From Mycobacteriales bacterium (GTDB taxonomy: Bacteria; Actinomycetota; Actinomycetes; BP-191), in assembly GCA_035714365.1 (NCBI GenBank), contig DASTMB010000014.1:1-55719 (forward strand): a stretch of 55,719 nt of DNA. Reading direction: 5' to 3'. Both the position numbers and the translations under genes were made by a program. The notes below the pieces were generated by a model. It worked only from the letters and a program-made list of their open reading frames with translations. It was not told the origin of the DNA and did not search any database. Positions 15,179 to 23,806 of this stretch are shown one piece after another; positions within the stretch are counted from its first letter, which is position 1, and every line of letters starts with the position of its first letter.

Positions 15179-16339
15179 GTGGCGCGGGTCGAGTACCGCA
15201 ACGGCCGCTGGTACGACGGCCGCGGCTTCGTCGCGCGCACCGCGTGGACGGACGGGCCGCGGTTCGCGGCCGGGCCGCTGCCGGGCGCCGAGATGGTGGA
15301 CCTGGACGGCGCGTTCGTCGTGCCGCCGTACGGCGACGCGCACGTCCACTGGCTGGAGCCGGACCTGGTCGACGCGTACGTCGCGCAGCACGTCCGCGCC
15401 GGCGTGCTCTACGTGAAGGACCACGCGACGTCGGCGGCGTTCCGGGAGGCGATGCGGCCGGCGCTCGGGCCGGTGGAGCTGGTCAGCGCGCACCGCGGGT
15501 TCACCGCGCCGGACGCGCACCCGGCGGGGCTGGTCGACGGGCTGGTCGGCCTCGGCGTGCTGCCGCCGTCGTGGGGGCCGGCGCGCGGCGACGGCGAGCT
15601 GTTCCACGCCGTCGCGTCGGAGGGCGACGTGGACCGCGCGTGGCCGCTGCTGCTCGCGACCCGGCCGGACTTCGTCAAGGTCTTCCTCGTCCGCTCGGCC
15701 ACCTACGGCCGCCCGGCCGCCACGCGCGAACGCGGCCTGGACCCGGCGCTGGTGCCCGGCATCGTGGCGCGGGCGCACGACGCGGGGCTGCGCGTCGCCG
15801 CGCACGTCGAGGACGCGCACGACGTGCGCGTGGCGGTCGCGGCGGGCGTGGACGACCTGGCGCACCTGCCGTTCGCGCTCGACGGCGACCCGGCGGCGTT
15901 CGCGATCGAGGAGGCGGACGCGCTCGCGCTGGGGCGGCGCGGTGGCACCGTCGCGACGACGCTGGAGTGGCTGGACGAGTCGCCGGCCGGGCTCGCCGTC
16001 ACCCGCGACAACGTCGCCCGGCTGCGCGCGGCCGGGGTGACCCTGCTGGTGGGCAGCGACGTGTTCCGCACCACGGCCGTCGCCGAGGCGGACCGCCTGG
16101 TCCGGCACGGCCTGCTGGCGCCGGCCGAGCTGCTGCGCGCCTGGTGCGTCGACACGCCGCGGGCGATCACGCGGCGGCCCGGCGTGGGCGCGCTGGTGCC
16201 GGGCGCGGAGGCGTCGTTCCTCGCGCTGCGCGCCGACCCGCTGGCCGACGTCGCGGCGACCGGCGACATCGCGCTGCGGGTCCGCGACGGCGAGCCGGTA
16301 GCGCCGGCCGACGTGCCGATGCCCGCGCTCCCGGTGTAG
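15179..16339 (+). CDS. Amidohydrolase-family metal-dependent hydrolase
   Basis: A 386-residue cytosolic protein of the amidohydrolase superfamily. It has the N-terminal metal-binding motif DAHVHW after a small beta domain (VDLDGAFVVPPYGDAHVH), FVKVFLV around the position of the bridging Lys, His residues in VAAHVEDAHDVR and DDLAHLPF, and GSDVF holding the final catalytic Asp. The C-terminal beta-sandwich (GALVPGAEASFLALRADPL) is typical of imidazolonepropionase- or prolidase-like members. The substrate is unknown. The GTG start has no clear ribosome site. It lies 15 bases after the SGNH gene. Confidence 0.83.
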   Translation: MARVEYRNGRWYDGRGFVARTAWTDGPRFAAGPLPGAEMVDLDGAFVVPPYGDAHVHWLEPDLVDAYVAQHVRAGVLYVKDHATSAAFREAMRPALGPVELVSAHRGFTAPDAHPAGLVDGLVGLGVLPPSWGPARGDGELFHAVASEGDVDRAWPLLLATRPDFVKVFLVRSATYGRPAATRERGLDPALVPGIVARAHDAGLRVAAHVEDAHDVRVAVAAGVDDLAHLPFALDGDPAAFAIEEADALALGRRGGTVATTLEWLDESPAGLAVTRDNVARLRAAGVTLLVGSDVFRTTAVAEADRLVRHGLLAPAELLRAWCVDTPRAITRRPGVGALVPGAEASFLALRADPLADVAATGDIALRVRDGEPVAPADVPMPALPV

Positions 16340-16401
16340 CGGCGCGCCCGCGCGACCCACTACGTTCCTGTCGTCCTGACGATCTTCGCGAAGGAGCCAC
16401 C

Positions 16402-16674
16402 ATGCCCCGGTACCTGGTCGAGCGCACGTTCCCCGACGGTCTCGACATCCCGCGCACCCCCGAGGGCGCGGCCGTGTGCAACACCGTCATCGGCAACAAC
16501 GCGCAGGAGAGCGTCACCTGGGTCCACTCGTACGTGACGACCGACAAGAACAAGACGTTCTGCATCTACGACGCGCCGAGCCCGGACGCGATCCGCAGCG
16601 TCGCGCAGACCAACGGGCTGCCGGTCGACAGCATCACCGAGGTCAGCGTCCTCGACCCGTACGCGTACCTGTAG
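16402..16674 (+). CDS. DUF4242-family small protein
   Basis: A 90-residue cytosolic protein matching the DUF4242 pattern: a start MPRYLVERTFPDGL, a central VTWVHSYVTTDKNKTFCIYD, and APSPDAIRSVAQTNGLPVDSI near the end. Members are small ferredoxin-like-fold proteins of unproven role; some are proposed to bind metal. The ATG is well placed behind AAGGAG. A -10-like TACGTT lies at 16361-16366, giving a leader of about 30 bases, so it probably has its own promoter. Confidence 0.85.
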   Translation: MPRYLVERTFPDGLDIPRTPEGAAVCNTVIGNNAQESVTWVHSYVTTDKNKTFCIYDAPSPDAIRSVAQTNGLPVDSITEVSVLDPYAYL

Positions 16675-16701
16675 CGGAGGCGGACCGCGCGGGCGGGGCG
16701 G

Positions 16702-16707
16702 TAGCCT
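16702..16707 (+). promoter_or_regulatory. TAGCCT -10 element for a leaderless start at 16715
   Basis: TAGCCT fits the TANNNT -10 consensus and is seven bases from the GTG start with no Shine-Dalgarno sequence, the geometry of a leaderless actinobacterial mRNA. Confidence 0.55.
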
Positions 16708-16714
16708 CGCCCGC

Positions 16715-17047
16715 GTGGACGCCGAGGACGAGAAGCTGGTGACGCTGGCGCGCAGCGCGTACGGCCGGGCGCTGGTGCGCACCTGGCCGCGCGCGGGGGC
16801 GGCGGTCCGCGACGACATGGGCCGCACCTACGCCGCCGCCACGGTCGAGGTCGACGGCGCGAGCGTCACGGCGTTGCAGCTCGCGGTCGCGTCGGCGATC
16901 AGCAGCGGCGCCCGCGCGTTCGAGGCGGCGGCCGTCGTGAGCGACGAGCCGGCCGCGCCGGACGTCGAGGGGGAGAAGGCGCTGGCGGCGTTCGGGCCGG
17001 TCCCGGCCCTGATCCGCGCGGCCCCCGACGGCACGATCGCCGGATGA
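16715..17047 (+). CDS. Cytidine-deaminase-like protein lacking zinc ligands
   Basis: A 110-residue protein with the cytidine-deaminase fold pattern (RTYAAATVEVDGASVTALQLAV then SGARAFEAAAVV). It occurs immediately upstream of era, as a cytidine-deaminase-like gene commonly does in actinobacteria. The expected zinc motifs (H/C-A-E and P-C-x-x-C) are absent; the protein contains no Cys and no His at all, so it cannot be a zinc-dependent deaminase. It overlaps era by four bases (ATGA), and a -10 element lies seven bases before the GTG, indicating the leaderless head of an era-containing transcript. The role is unknown. Confidence 0.8.
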   Translation: MDAEDEKLVTLARSAYGRALVRTWPRAGAAVRDDMGRTYAAATVEVDGASVTALQLAVASAISSGARAFEAAAVVSDEPAAPDVEGEKALAAFGPVPALIRAAPDGTIAG

Positions 17048-17934
17048 CGTTCCGCTCCGGCTTCGCCTGCTTCGTCGGCCGCCCCAACGCCGGCAAGTCG
17101 ACGCTCACCAACGCCCTCGTCGGCACCAAGGTGGCGATCGCGTCGAGCAAGCCGCAGACGACGCGGCACGCCGTCCGCGGCATCGTGCACCGCCCCGACG
17201 CGCAGCTCGTGCTGGTCGACACGCCGGGCCTGCACAAGCCGCGCACGCTGCTCGGCGAGCGCCTCAACGACGTCGTCCGCACCACGTGGAGCGAGGTCGA
17301 CGTGGTGGCGTTCTGCATCCCGGCCGACCAGCCGGTGGGGCGCGGCGACGAGTACATCGCCAAGGAGCTCACCGAGCTGAAGACGCCGGTCATCGCGGTC
17401 GTCACGAAGGGCGACCTCCAGCCGGACCGGCAGCGGATGAGCGAGCAGCTCGTGGCCGTCGCCGACCTCGGCGACTGGGCCGAGATCGTGCCGTGCAGCG
17501 CGGTGACGCAGTGGCAGGTCGACCTGCTCGCGGACCTGCTGGTGCAACGCCTCCCCGAGGGGGCGGCGCTGTACCCGGAGGGCGAGCTGACCGACGAGCC
17601 GGAGCTGGTGATGGCCGGCGAGCTGATCCGCGAGGCGGCGCTGGAGGGCGTGCGCGACGAGCTGCCGCACTCGCTCGCGGTGGTGGTCGAGGAGATGGTG
17701 CCGCGCGAGGGCCGCGCCGACCTGGTCGACGTGAGCGCGACGCTGTTCGTGGAGCGCGACAGCCAGAAGGCGATCGTCATCGGCCGCGGCGGCGAGCGGT
17801 TGAAGACCGTGGGCACCAACGCCCGCCGGCAGATCGAGGCGCTGCTCGGCAGCCGCGTCTACCTGGACCTGCGGGTGAAGGTCGCGAAGGACTGGCAGCG
17901 CGACCCGAAGCAGCTACGGCGCCTCGGCTTCTGA
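17044..17934 (+). CDS. era: GTPase Era
   Basis: A 296-residue GTPase that binds 16S rRNA and acts in 30S maturation. The G domain shows G1 GRPNAGKST, G2 around KPQTTRHAVRG, G3 DTPG and G4 TKGD. The C-terminal KH domain has VIGRGGERLKTVG and ends in the typical DLRVKVAKDWQRDPKQLRRLGF segment (quoted parts VKVAKDW, LRRLGF). Length is normal. It is translationally coupled to the upstream deaminase-like gene and ends 21 bases inside the convergent GNAT pseudogene. recO and uppS follow after the interposed minus-strand GNAT pair, so the usual era-recO-uppS order is preserved but interrupted. Confidence 0.97.
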   Translation: MTFRSGFACFVGRPNAGKSTLTNALVGTKVAIASSKPQTTRHAVRGIVHRPDAQLVLVDTPGLHKPRTLLGERLNDVVRTTWSEVDVVAFCIPADQPVGRGDEYIAKELTELKTPVIAVVTKGDLQPDRQRMSEQLVAVADLGDWAEIVPCSAVTQWQVDLLADLLVQRLPEGAALYPEGELTDEPELVMAGELIREAALEGVRDELPHSLAVVVEEMVPREGRADLVDVSATLFVERDSQKAIVIGRGGERLKTVGTNARRQIEALLGSRVYLDLRVKVAKDWQRDPKQLRRLGF

Positions 17935-18901
17935 CAGCGAGACCTCCCACGACTCCCACACGTGCTGGCAGGCGAAGCCGAGCTCGCGGTTGACGCGGAG
18001 CATGTGCCCGTTGGAGGCGGCGTTCCACGTCGAGATGACCCGCGCGGGCGTCTCGTCCAGCACGCGCAGCACGTTGAGCGCCTTGACCCAGCGGCCGAGC
18101 CCGCGCCCGCGGTGGGGGACGGCGACTGCGGTGTCCTCGTTCTCCACGACGTCCGGCCACTCCGGGTGCACGACGACCTGGTTGAACGCCGCCAGCTCGC
18201 CGGTCGCGACCTCGCGCGCGACGACCGTGAGCATGGTGTGGCCGCGCGCCGCGACGGCGTCCTCGAAGTCGCGCACGCGCTCCGGCGTGTAGACCCAGTC
18301 CTCCTCGGTGAGGTCGTCGCGCGGCGCGGTGTTCATGGTCGACAGCAGCGCCGTGTACGCGCCGGAGCAGCTCGTCGGGGCAGCGCGTGAACGTCAGCGG
18401 CTCGTACCCCGCCGGCGCGGCGACCGACGCGAGCCGGGCGCGGTCGGCCGTGTCGAGGCGGAGCACGTTGTGCTGCTCGACCGACCCGCGCCGCCCGCCG
18501 CGCGCCGCCAGCCAGCCGCCCGCCGGGTGCCCCTGGGGCAGGGCGACGGTGAGCAGCTCGCGGCCCAGCGGCCGCAACGTCGCGGCGACCGCCGCCAGCA
18601 ACGGCCCCGCCGCGTCGCCCCACCGCTCCGGCGGCACGTGCAGCTCCAGCCAGGCGCGGTCGCGGTTGTCCGCCGCCTCCCACCAGTACAGCTCGCCGTC
18701 GCCGGCGACCGTGCCGTCGTCGTCGCGGAGCAGCCAGACGAGGATGCGCCGGGTCGCGCCGGTGTGCCGCAGCCGGGCGGCGAGGTACGCCGGCGTCGGC
18801 GGCAGCCCGTCCGGCCAGCCGGCCGGAGCCGCGGCGACGGTGGCCGCGCAGTACGCCGCGACGGTGTCCGCGTCGTCGAGGTCGAGGCGTTCGGCGCGCA
18901 T
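17914..18901 (-). pseudogene. Double-GNAT acetyltransferase gene with a +1 frameshift
   Basis: This copy aligns along its length with the intact neighbour at 18901-19893. The first reading frame (18901 down to about 18360) gives the N-terminal GNAT half, including [20 protein letters not shown] and NVLRLD, up to the segment CPDELLR. The second frame, one base off, resumes at AYTALLSTMN and continues through [22 protein letters not shown] and [14 protein letters not shown] to the stop at 17914. The intact gene reads [17 protein letters not shown] across the join. The switch lies at about 18358-18365, where the GGCGC run has one extra base. The total of 988 bases is 3x329+1, as expected of a single insertion. 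A start inside the second frame at 18336 could still give a single-GNAT protein. A sequencing error is the main alternative. Confidence 0.8.
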
Positions 18902-19893
18902 CAGAGCACCGCGTCCAGCGTGGTCTCCCACGCCTCCCACACGTGCTCGCAGGCGAAGCCGAGCTCGCGGTTGACCCGGAGCATGTGCGTGTTGGAGACG
19001 GCGTTCCACGTCCGCACCGCCAGCGTCTCCGGGAAGTCGTCGCGGACGCGCAGCAGGTTGGCCGCCTTCACCCAGCGGCCGAGCCGGTGCCCTCGGTGGG
19101 GGACGGCGACGGCGGTGTCCTCGTTGTCGACCACCTCCGGCCAGTCCGGGTGCACGACGAGCTGGTTGAACGCCGCCGGCTCGCCCGTGGCGGACGACCG
19201 CGCGACGACGGTCAGCAGCAGGTGCCCGCGCCGCGCGACGGTCGCCTCGAACGCGCGGAGGCGTTCCGGCGTGTAGACCCAGTCCTCCATCGTCAGGTCG
19301 TCGCGGGGCGCGTCGTTCATCGTCGACAGCAGCCGCGTGTAGGGCTCCAGCAGGTCGTCCGGGCAGGCGCCGTCGAAGGCGACCAGCTCGTACCCCGCGA
19401 CCGGCGGGACCTCGTGCACCGCGCGCGGCACGCGGTCGAGACGGAGGACGTTGTTCTCCTCCGCCGAGCCGCGCCGCGCCCCGCGTGCCGCCAGCCACGC
19501 CGCCGCCGGGTGCCCCGCGGGCAGGTCGACGTGGAGCGACTCGCGCCCGGCCGCGCGCAGCACTCCGGCGCCCGCCGCCAGCAGCGCGCCCGCGAGCTCG
19601 GGGGAGAAGCGTTCGGGCGCGACCTCCAGGTGCAGCCAGGCCCGGTCGCGGTTGTCCGGCGCCTCCCACCAGAAGACCTCGAGCCCGCCGGCCGGCCGGT
19701 CGCCGTCGAGCGCGAGCCACAGGTGGTCGCGGTGGTCCGCGCCGACGTTGGTCACGCGGTTGAGCAGGAACGCCGCCGGCGGGAGCAGCCCGGCCGGGAA
19801 CGCCGGCCGCCGCGCCTCGTGCGCCACCGCGACGTAGGCCGCGTCCAGCGCCCCGTCCCCCGCGCCCGGGTGGTACCGCTCGATGCGCACCAC
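18901..19893 (-). CDS. Tandem double-domain GNAT acetyltransferase
   Basis: A 330-residue protein with two GNAT folds. The N-terminal half (about 1-160) is degenerate. The C-terminal half (about 165-320) has the acetyl-CoA motif A as [18 protein letters not shown] and the beta-5/alpha-4 region [19 protein letters not shown]. Such two-domain GNATs resemble mycothiol synthase and antibiotic acetyltransferases; the substrate is unknown. It shares a base with the start of the frameshifted paralogue (TGATG), so the two arose by tandem duplication and are cotranscribed. It is divergent from recO. The start may be either of two adjacent GTG codons. Confidence 0.85.
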   Translation of the reverse strand: MVRIERYHPGAGDGALDAAYVAVAHEARRPAFPAGLLPPAAFLLNRVTNVGADHRDHLWLALDGDRPAGGLEVFWWEAPDNRDRAWLHLEVAPERFSPELAGALLAAGAGVLRAAGRESLHVDLPAGHPAAAWLAARGARRGSAEENNVLRLDRVPRAVHEVPPVAGYELVAFDGACPDDLLEPYTRLLSTMNDAPRDDLTMEDWVYTPERLRAFEATVARRGHLLLTVVARSSATGEPAAFNQLVVHPDWPEVVDNEDTAVAVPHRGHRLGRWVKAANLLRVRDDFPETLAVRTWNAVSNTHMLRVNRELGFACEHVWEAWETTLDAVL

Positions 19894-19951
19894 GCCGTTC
19901 TACCGCTCGCGTCGCGGCCCCGCGAACGCATTACCGGAGGATGATGGGGCG

Positions 19952-20674
19952 GTGACGCTGTACCGCGACCAGGCCGTCGTCCTGCGCACGCAGAAGCTCG
20001 GCGAGGCCGACCGCATCGTGACGATGCTGGCCAAGCGGCACGGCAAGGTGCGCGCGGTTGCGAAGGGCGTGCGGCGCACCAGGAGCAGGTTCGGCGCGCG
20101 GCTGGAGCCGTTCGTGCACGTCGACGTGCAGAACTACCAGGGGCGCGAGCTGGACATCGTCACGCAGGCCGAGATCGTCGACCCGTTCGCCGCGATGATG
20201 AACGACTACGAGCGCTACACGGCGGGCACCGCGATGCTCGAGGCGGCCGACCGGCTGACCGAGGAGCGGGAGCCGGCGCTGCGGCTGTACCTGCTGCTCG
20301 TCGGTGGGCTGCGTTCGCTGGACTCCGGCGAGCACGCGCCGTCGCTGGTGCTCGACGCGTTCCTGCTGCGGTCGCTGTCGATCAGCGGCTACGAGCCGTC
20401 GCTCGACGCCTGCGCGCGCTGCGGCGCGACCGGCCCGCACCGGTGGTTCGCGGTGCCGTCCGGCGGCGTCGTCTGCACCGCCTGCCACCCACCCGGCTCG
20501 GTGACGCCCGGCGCGCCGGCGGTCGCGCTGCTCGCGGCGCTGCTCGGCGGCGACTGGCCGGCCGCGGACGCCGCCGACCACCGCACCCGCCGCGAGGCCA
20601 GCGGCCTCGTCAGCGCGTACGCCGAGTACCACCTGGACCGGCGGCTGCGCTCGCTCGCGATGGTCGAGCGGTGA
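19952..20674 (+). CDS. recO: DNA repair protein RecO
   Basis: A 240-residue recombination mediator that helps load RecA in the RecFOR pathway. The N-terminal OB fold begins [21 protein letters not shown] and includes [17 protein letters not shown]. The helical C-terminal part carries a zinc-ribbon-like Cys set (CARCG and CTACH). The GTG at 19952 is chosen since it begins the conserved N-terminus, and it is coupled (GTGA overlap) to uppS. Long hydrophobic and Leu-rich helices ([13 protein letters not shown]) are normal for the family. Confidence 0.95.
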   Translation: MTLYRDQAVVLRTQKLGEADRIVTMLAKRHGKVRAVAKGVRRTRSRFGARLEPFVHVDVQNYQGRELDIVTQAEIVDPFAAMMNDYERYTAGTAMLEAADRLTEEREPALRLYLLLVGGLRSLDSGEHAPSLVLDAFLLRSLSISGYEPSLDACARCGATGPHRWFAVPSGGVVCTACHPPGSVTPGAPAVALLAALLGGDWPAADAADHRTRREASGLVSAYAEYHLDRRLRSLAMVER

Positions 20675-21447
20675 AGCCCCGCCCGCCCACGCCGCACCCG
20701 TCCGGCGCGCGGCCGCCGCAGGTGGGCGACGTGCCGCGCCACGTCGCGCTCGTCATGGACGGCAACGGCCGCTGGGCCAAGGAGCGCGGCCTGCCGCGCA
20801 CCCGAGGCCACGAGGCCGGCGAGCACGCGCTGTTCGACTGCGTCGAGGGCGCCATCGAGGTCGGCGTGCAGTGGCTGTCGGCGTACGCGTTCTCCACGGA
20901 AAACTGGAAGCGCTCGCCCGAGGAGGTGCGCTTCCTCATGGGCTTCAACGAGAACGTCCTCGTCCGCCGCCGCGACGAGATGCACGCGCTCGGCGTCCGC
21001 GTCCGCTGGGCCGGCCGGCGCGAACGCCTCTGGCCGCGCGTCATCCGCCGCCTCGAGGAGGCGGAGGAGCTGACGAGGCACAACAAGGTCCTGACGTTGA
21101 CGATGTGCGTCAACTACGGCGGCCGCGCGGAGATCGTCGACGCCGTCCGCCGCATCGCCGCCGACGCGCGCGACGGCCGGCTCAACGCCGCCCGCGTCTC
21201 CGAGAAGACCCTCGCGCGCTACCTGGACGAGCCGGAGATGCCGGACGTCGACCTGTTCATCCGCACGTCCGGCGAGCAGCGGGTGAGCAACTTCCTGCTC
21301 TGGCAGAGCGCGTACGCCGAGCTGGCGTTCGTGCCGACGCTCTGGCCGGACTTCGACCGCCGCCACCTGTGGCACGCGATCGAGGAGTACGCCCGCCGTG
21401 ACCGCCGCTACGGCGCGGCCGAGCCGAACGAGGTGCCCGGCGCATGA
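20671..21447 (+). CDS. uppS: Isoprenyl transferase (undecaprenyl diphosphate synthase family)
   Basis: A 258-residue cis-prenyltransferase that makes the long polyprenyl carrier used for peptidoglycan and wall polymer synthesis. It has the signature [20 protein letters not shown] (the pyrophosphate-binding region), [29 protein letters not shown] and the C-terminal [23 protein letters not shown] 20671 overlaps the recO stop, and the gene's end overlaps the VOC gene by four bases, so recO, uppS and the VOC gene form one operon. Chain length (C50 or C55) cannot be told from sequence. Confidence 0.95.
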   Translation: MKPRPPTPHPSGARPPQVGDVPRHVALVMDGNGRWAKERGLPRTRGHEAGEHALFDCVEGAIEVGVQWLSAYAFSTENWKRSPEEVRFLMGFNENVLVRRRDEMHALGVRVRWAGRRERLWPRVIRRLEEAEELTRHNKVLTLTMCVNYGGRAEIVDAVRRIAADARDGRLNAARVSEKTLARYLDEPEMPDVDLFIRTSGEQRVSNFLLWQSAYAELAFVPTLWPDFDRRHLWHAIEEYARRDRRYGAAEPNEVPGA

Positions 21448-21809
21448 CCCGCCTCCAGCACGCCAACGTCGTCATCCCGCGCGGCGCCTCGGCCGAGGTG
21501 GCGCCGTTCTACGAGCGGGTCCTCGGGCTGCGCCGGGTCGAGAAGCCGGCGGCGCTGGACCCGAGCGGCGCGTGGTTCGACGTCGACGGCTACGCGCAGG
21601 TCCACCTCTCCGAGCGCGACGGCGACCGGCACCCGGACAGCCACTTCGCGCTCGTCGTGGACGACCTCGACGCGACCCTCGCGCGGGTCGCCGAGGCGGG
21701 CGCGCCGTGGACCGAGCAGGAGGACGTGTTCGGCGGCCGCCGCGGCTTCACCCGCGACCCGGCCGGCAACCGCATCGAGCTGCTGGAACGCGCCGGCTCT
21801 CTCCGCTAG
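21444..21809 (+). CDS. VOC/glyoxalase-fold protein
   Basis: A 121-residue single-VOC-module protein. It has the paired beta-alpha-beta-beta-beta units ([11 protein letters not shown]...[14 protein letters not shown], then [16 protein letters not shown]...[14 protein letters not shown]). The His at the start, the mid-protein His (AQVHL) and the terminal Glu (IELLE) occupy likely metal-ligand positions. Its start overlaps uppS (ATGA). Members include glyoxalases, dioxygenases and resistance proteins; the substrate is unknown. The 3' end overlaps the convergent DUF6703-like gene by 4 bases. Confidence 0.83.
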   Translation: MTRLQHANVVIPRGASAEVAPFYERVLGLRRVEKPAALDPSGAWFDVDGYAQVHLSERDGDRHPDSHFALVVDDLDATLARVAEAGAPWTEQEDVFGGRRGFTRDPAGNRIELLERAGSLR

Positions 21810-22261
21810 CGCGTCGCGCCGGTGAGGCGCGCGAGCGCGTAGGCGACGACCAGCGCGAGCACGACCAGCCGCACCGCGCGCCCGGGCAGCGGCACCCGCG
21901 GCCAGGACAGGTACACCAGCCAGCCCAGCAACGCCGCCACGACGAGCAGCGCGACGCCGCCCACCGCACCCGGCGCGAGCAGCCCGGCCGCGACCAGGCC
22001 CGCGACGAGCAGGCCGGGGACCGCGCGCGGCAGCCGCGCGAGGAACACCACCACGACCGCGCTGCGGCGTTCGACCGCGTGCCGGAACGGCGGCGCGCCC
22101 TCGGTGAAGAACGGCTTCGGCTCCGGCGCCGCCGCCCCGCCCCGGCCCGCCGGCCGGCCCGCCGCCGGTCGCGCCGCCCGCTGGCCGCCCTGCGGGCGGC
22201 CGCCCCCGGGCCGCGCGCCCGCACCTGTGCGCCCCGGCGCGGGACGCTTCCGCTTCGCCAC
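21806..22261 (-). CDS. DUF6703-like membrane protein
   Basis: A 151-residue protein. A basic, Pro/Gly/Ala-rich N-terminal tail (start AKRKRPAPGR) of about 50 residues is followed by PFFTEGAPPF and three hydrophobic helices (VVVVFLARLPRAVPGLLVAG, LLAPGAVGGVALLVVAALLG, LVVLALVVAYALARL). The motif YLSWPRVPLPGRAVRL resembles the actinobacterial DUF6703 family as I recall it. The GTG is preceded by TACCGG on the minus strand and no ribosome site, so the mRNA may be leaderless. It shares the short 18-bp gap with the divergent monooxygenase-like gene. Confidence 0.7.
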   Translation of the reverse strand: MAKRKRPAPGRTGAGARPGGGRPQGGQRAARPAAGRPAGRGGAAAPEPKPFFTEGAPPFRHAVERRSAVVVVFLARLPRAVPGLLVAGLVAAGLLAPGAVGGVALLVVAALLGWLVYLSWPRVPLPGRAVRLVVLALVVAYALARLTGATR

Positions 22262-22266
22262 GCCGG

Positions 22267-22272
22267 TAGCGT
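22267..22272 (+). promoter_or_regulatory. TAGCGT -10 element for a leaderless start at 22280
   Basis: TAGCGT lies seven bases before the GTG of the ABM-domain gene, with no ribosome site. It falls in an 18-bp divergent promoter gap. Confidence 0.5.
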
Positions 22273-22279
22273 TCCACAC

Positions 22280-22624
22280 GTGATCGTCGTGACGCGGTTC
22301 GTGGTCGCGCCGGGCGAGGAGGCGGCGTTCCGCGCCGACGCCGCCGCGGCGCTGGCGGCGCTGGCGCAACGCCCCGGCTGGCAGCGCGGGCGCGTCGCGC
22401 GCGCCACCGACGACGCCACCGCGTGGCTGCTGCTGACCGAGTGGGAGAGCGTCGGCGCGTACCGCCGCGCGCTGTCCGGCTACGACGTGAAGCTGCACGC
22501 CACGCCGCTGCTGGCCCGCGCCGTCGCCGAGCCGAGCGCGTACGAGGTGCTGGCCGAGGGCGCCACCGGCGACCGGGCGCCGGACGCCGACGTCACCGGC
22601 CCCGGCGAGTCCCCGCGCGGCTGA
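22280..22624 (+). CDS. ABM-domain (antibiotic monooxygenase-like) protein
   Basis: A 114-residue ferredoxin-like-fold protein. The pattern VIVVTRFVVAPGEEAAFRAD, then LAQRPGWQRGRVARATDDATAW, LLTEWESVGAYRRALSGYDV and a final strand SAYEVL is that of the dimeric ABM superfamily, which includes heme-degrading and quinone-forming enzymes. The catalytic type cannot be assigned. It starts leaderless from 22267. A long inverted repeat follows its stop codon. Confidence 0.8.
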   Translation: MIVVTRFVVAPGEEAAFRADAAAALAALAQRPGWQRGRVARATDDATAWLLLTEWESVGAYRRALSGYDVKLHATPLLARAVAEPSAYEVLAEGATGDRAPDADVTGPGESPRG

Positions 22625-22636
22625 CGCCTGCGAACG

Positions 22637-22737
22637 AGTAGGGCTTGGCGAGACGCGGCCCTGCGTCGCCGCGCCCACACGACGACCGCCGCGTGGATCG
22701 CTGCGCCGCGACGGCCTGCGTCTCGCCAAGCCCTACT
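22637..22737. repeat. 101-bp element with perfect 20-bp terminal inverted repeats
   Basis: AGTAGGGCTTGGCGAGACGC (22637-22656) and its exact reverse complement (22718-22737) flank a 61-base core that is partly self-complementary (CTGCGTCGCCGCG against CGCCGCGACGGC). It fills the gap between the ABM gene and the next membrane-protein gene, and its right end supplies the first base of the next gene's -10 element. It may be a bidirectional terminator, a palindromic intergenic repeat or a MITE-like remnant. I see no flanking target-site duplication. Confidence 0.75.
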
Positions 22738-22742
22738 AGGCT
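22737..22742 (+). promoter_or_regulatory. TAGGCT -10 element for a leaderless start at 22749
   Basis: TAGGCT lies six bases before the GTG at 22749 with no ribosome site, and its first base is the last base of the 101-bp inverted-repeat element. Confidence 0.5.
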
Positions 22743-22748
22743 GGCCGG

Positions 22749-23333
22749 GTGGCAGGCAGCCGGGGTCTCGGCGCGCTCGCCGCCGGGCTGGTGCTGGCCG
22801 GCGGCCTCCTCACCCACGCGCTGGACGAGGAGGGGCTGCTGCCCGGCGTGCACGAGGCGGAGCGGGTCAGGGAGTTCGCCGAACGCGGCGCCGCCCGGCC
22901 GCTGCTCCTCCTCGGCTGCGTCCTGCTCTCCGCCGCCACCGGCGCGCTCGTCGCGCGCCAGGCGCGCCGCCGTTGCGGCCTCGACCCGCGCGCGCTGCTC
23001 GCGCTCGTCGTCGCGGGCCAGGCGGCGCAGTTCGCGTCGTTCGAGGTCGTCGCGCGGCTCGCCGCCGGGCTGGACGTCGCGGAGGTGTTCGTGGAGCCGG
23101 CGTTCGCGACCGGCGTCCTCGTGCAGGTCCTCATCGCCGGGGCGTTCGTCGCGCTGCTGCTGCTCGCCGCGCGCCGCCTCGGCGCGCTCCTCGCGACCCC
23201 CGCCGCGCCGTGGCACCCGGCGCCCGCCAAGCCGCTCACCCGCACCGCGCCGCGCGCCGGCACCCGGCGTGCGGAGGCCCGCCCGCAGGGTAGGGCACCC
23301 CCGGGACCGGTCGTCCCCGTCCCGCAACCCTGA
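22749..23333 (+). CDS. Small multi-pass membrane protein, unknown function
   Basis: A 194-residue protein with about four hydrophobic helices (LGALAAGLVLAGGLLTHAL, PLLLLGCVLLSAATGALVA, LLALVVAGQAAQFASFEVVA, VLVQVLIAGAFVALLLLAA) and a long basic, Pro-rich cytoplasmic tail. I do not recognise the family. It probably starts leaderless. A small lipoprotein gene follows after 15 bases with its own ribosome site, so they may be cotranscribed and work together at the membrane. Confidence 0.7.
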   Translation: MAGSRGLGALAAGLVLAGGLLTHALDEEGLLPGVHEAERVREFAERGAARPLLLLGCVLLSAATGALVARQARRRCGLDPRALLALVVAGQAAQFASFEVVARLAAGLDVAEVFVEPAFATGVLVQVLIAGAFVALLLLAARRLGALLATPAAPWHPAPAKPLTRTAPRAGTRRAEARPQGRAPPGPVVPVPQP

Positions 23334-23348
23334 CCGGAAGGACCATCC

Positions 23349-23792
23349 ATGCGAATCCGCCGGCTCGTGGCCGCGGCAGCGGTGCCCCTGCTGCTCGCGT
23401 CCGTCGGCTGTGCCGACAAGGACAAGGAGGAGGAGGAGGGCGAGAAGGCGGCCGGGCAGTCGTGCGACGGCCTGCTCAAGCCCGACGACCCCTCCGCCCA
23501 CCTCCCCAGCACCATCCCGGCCGGCCTCACCGGCGCGACGTTCTACGAGGTGCAGACGCAGGGCGCGACCAAGCGCTACTTCGCCTACACCGCGGGGACC
23601 GACCTGGTGAAGACCCGCGACGACATCAAGGCGGCGTTCGAGGCCGCCAAGATCGAGATCGAGGGGACCGACCAGGAGGAGGGCGCCGAGGCCGAGTTCG
23701 AGTTCAAGGCCGGTGCCGAGGAGGGCAGCGTCCAGGTCATCCCGCTCTGCCAGGGGAACCTGCGCGTCCGCTACCGCGTCGGCCCGAAGTAG
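23349..23792 (+). CDS. Small lipoprotein
   Basis: A 147-residue lipoprotein. The signal peptide (LVAAAAVPLLLASVGC) ends in the lipobox ASVGC, so the Cys at about 21 should be lipidated. A very acidic linker (DKDKEEEEGEKAAGQ) separates the anchor from a compact domain with two Cys (SCDGLL and PLCQGN) likely to be disulfide-bonded. No enzyme motif is visible. The ATG follows GGAAGGACC. The upstream membrane protein is probably in the same operon. Confidence 0.78.
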   Translation: MRIRRLVAAAAVPLLLASVGCADKDKEEEEGEKAAGQSCDGLLKPDDPSAHLPSTIPAGLTGATFYEVQTQGATKRYFAYTAGTDLVKTRDDIKAAFEAAKIEIEGTDQEEGAEAEFEFKAGAEEGSVQVIPLCQGNLRVRYRVGPK

Positions 23793-23806
23793 CCGAACGC
23801 CCGCGA

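Noticed and set aside
12869-16360. 1163-residue minus-strand frame
   Set aside because: Antisense or out-of-frame shadow of the sigma, SGNH and amidohydrolase genes, which all have intact catalytic or functional motifs.
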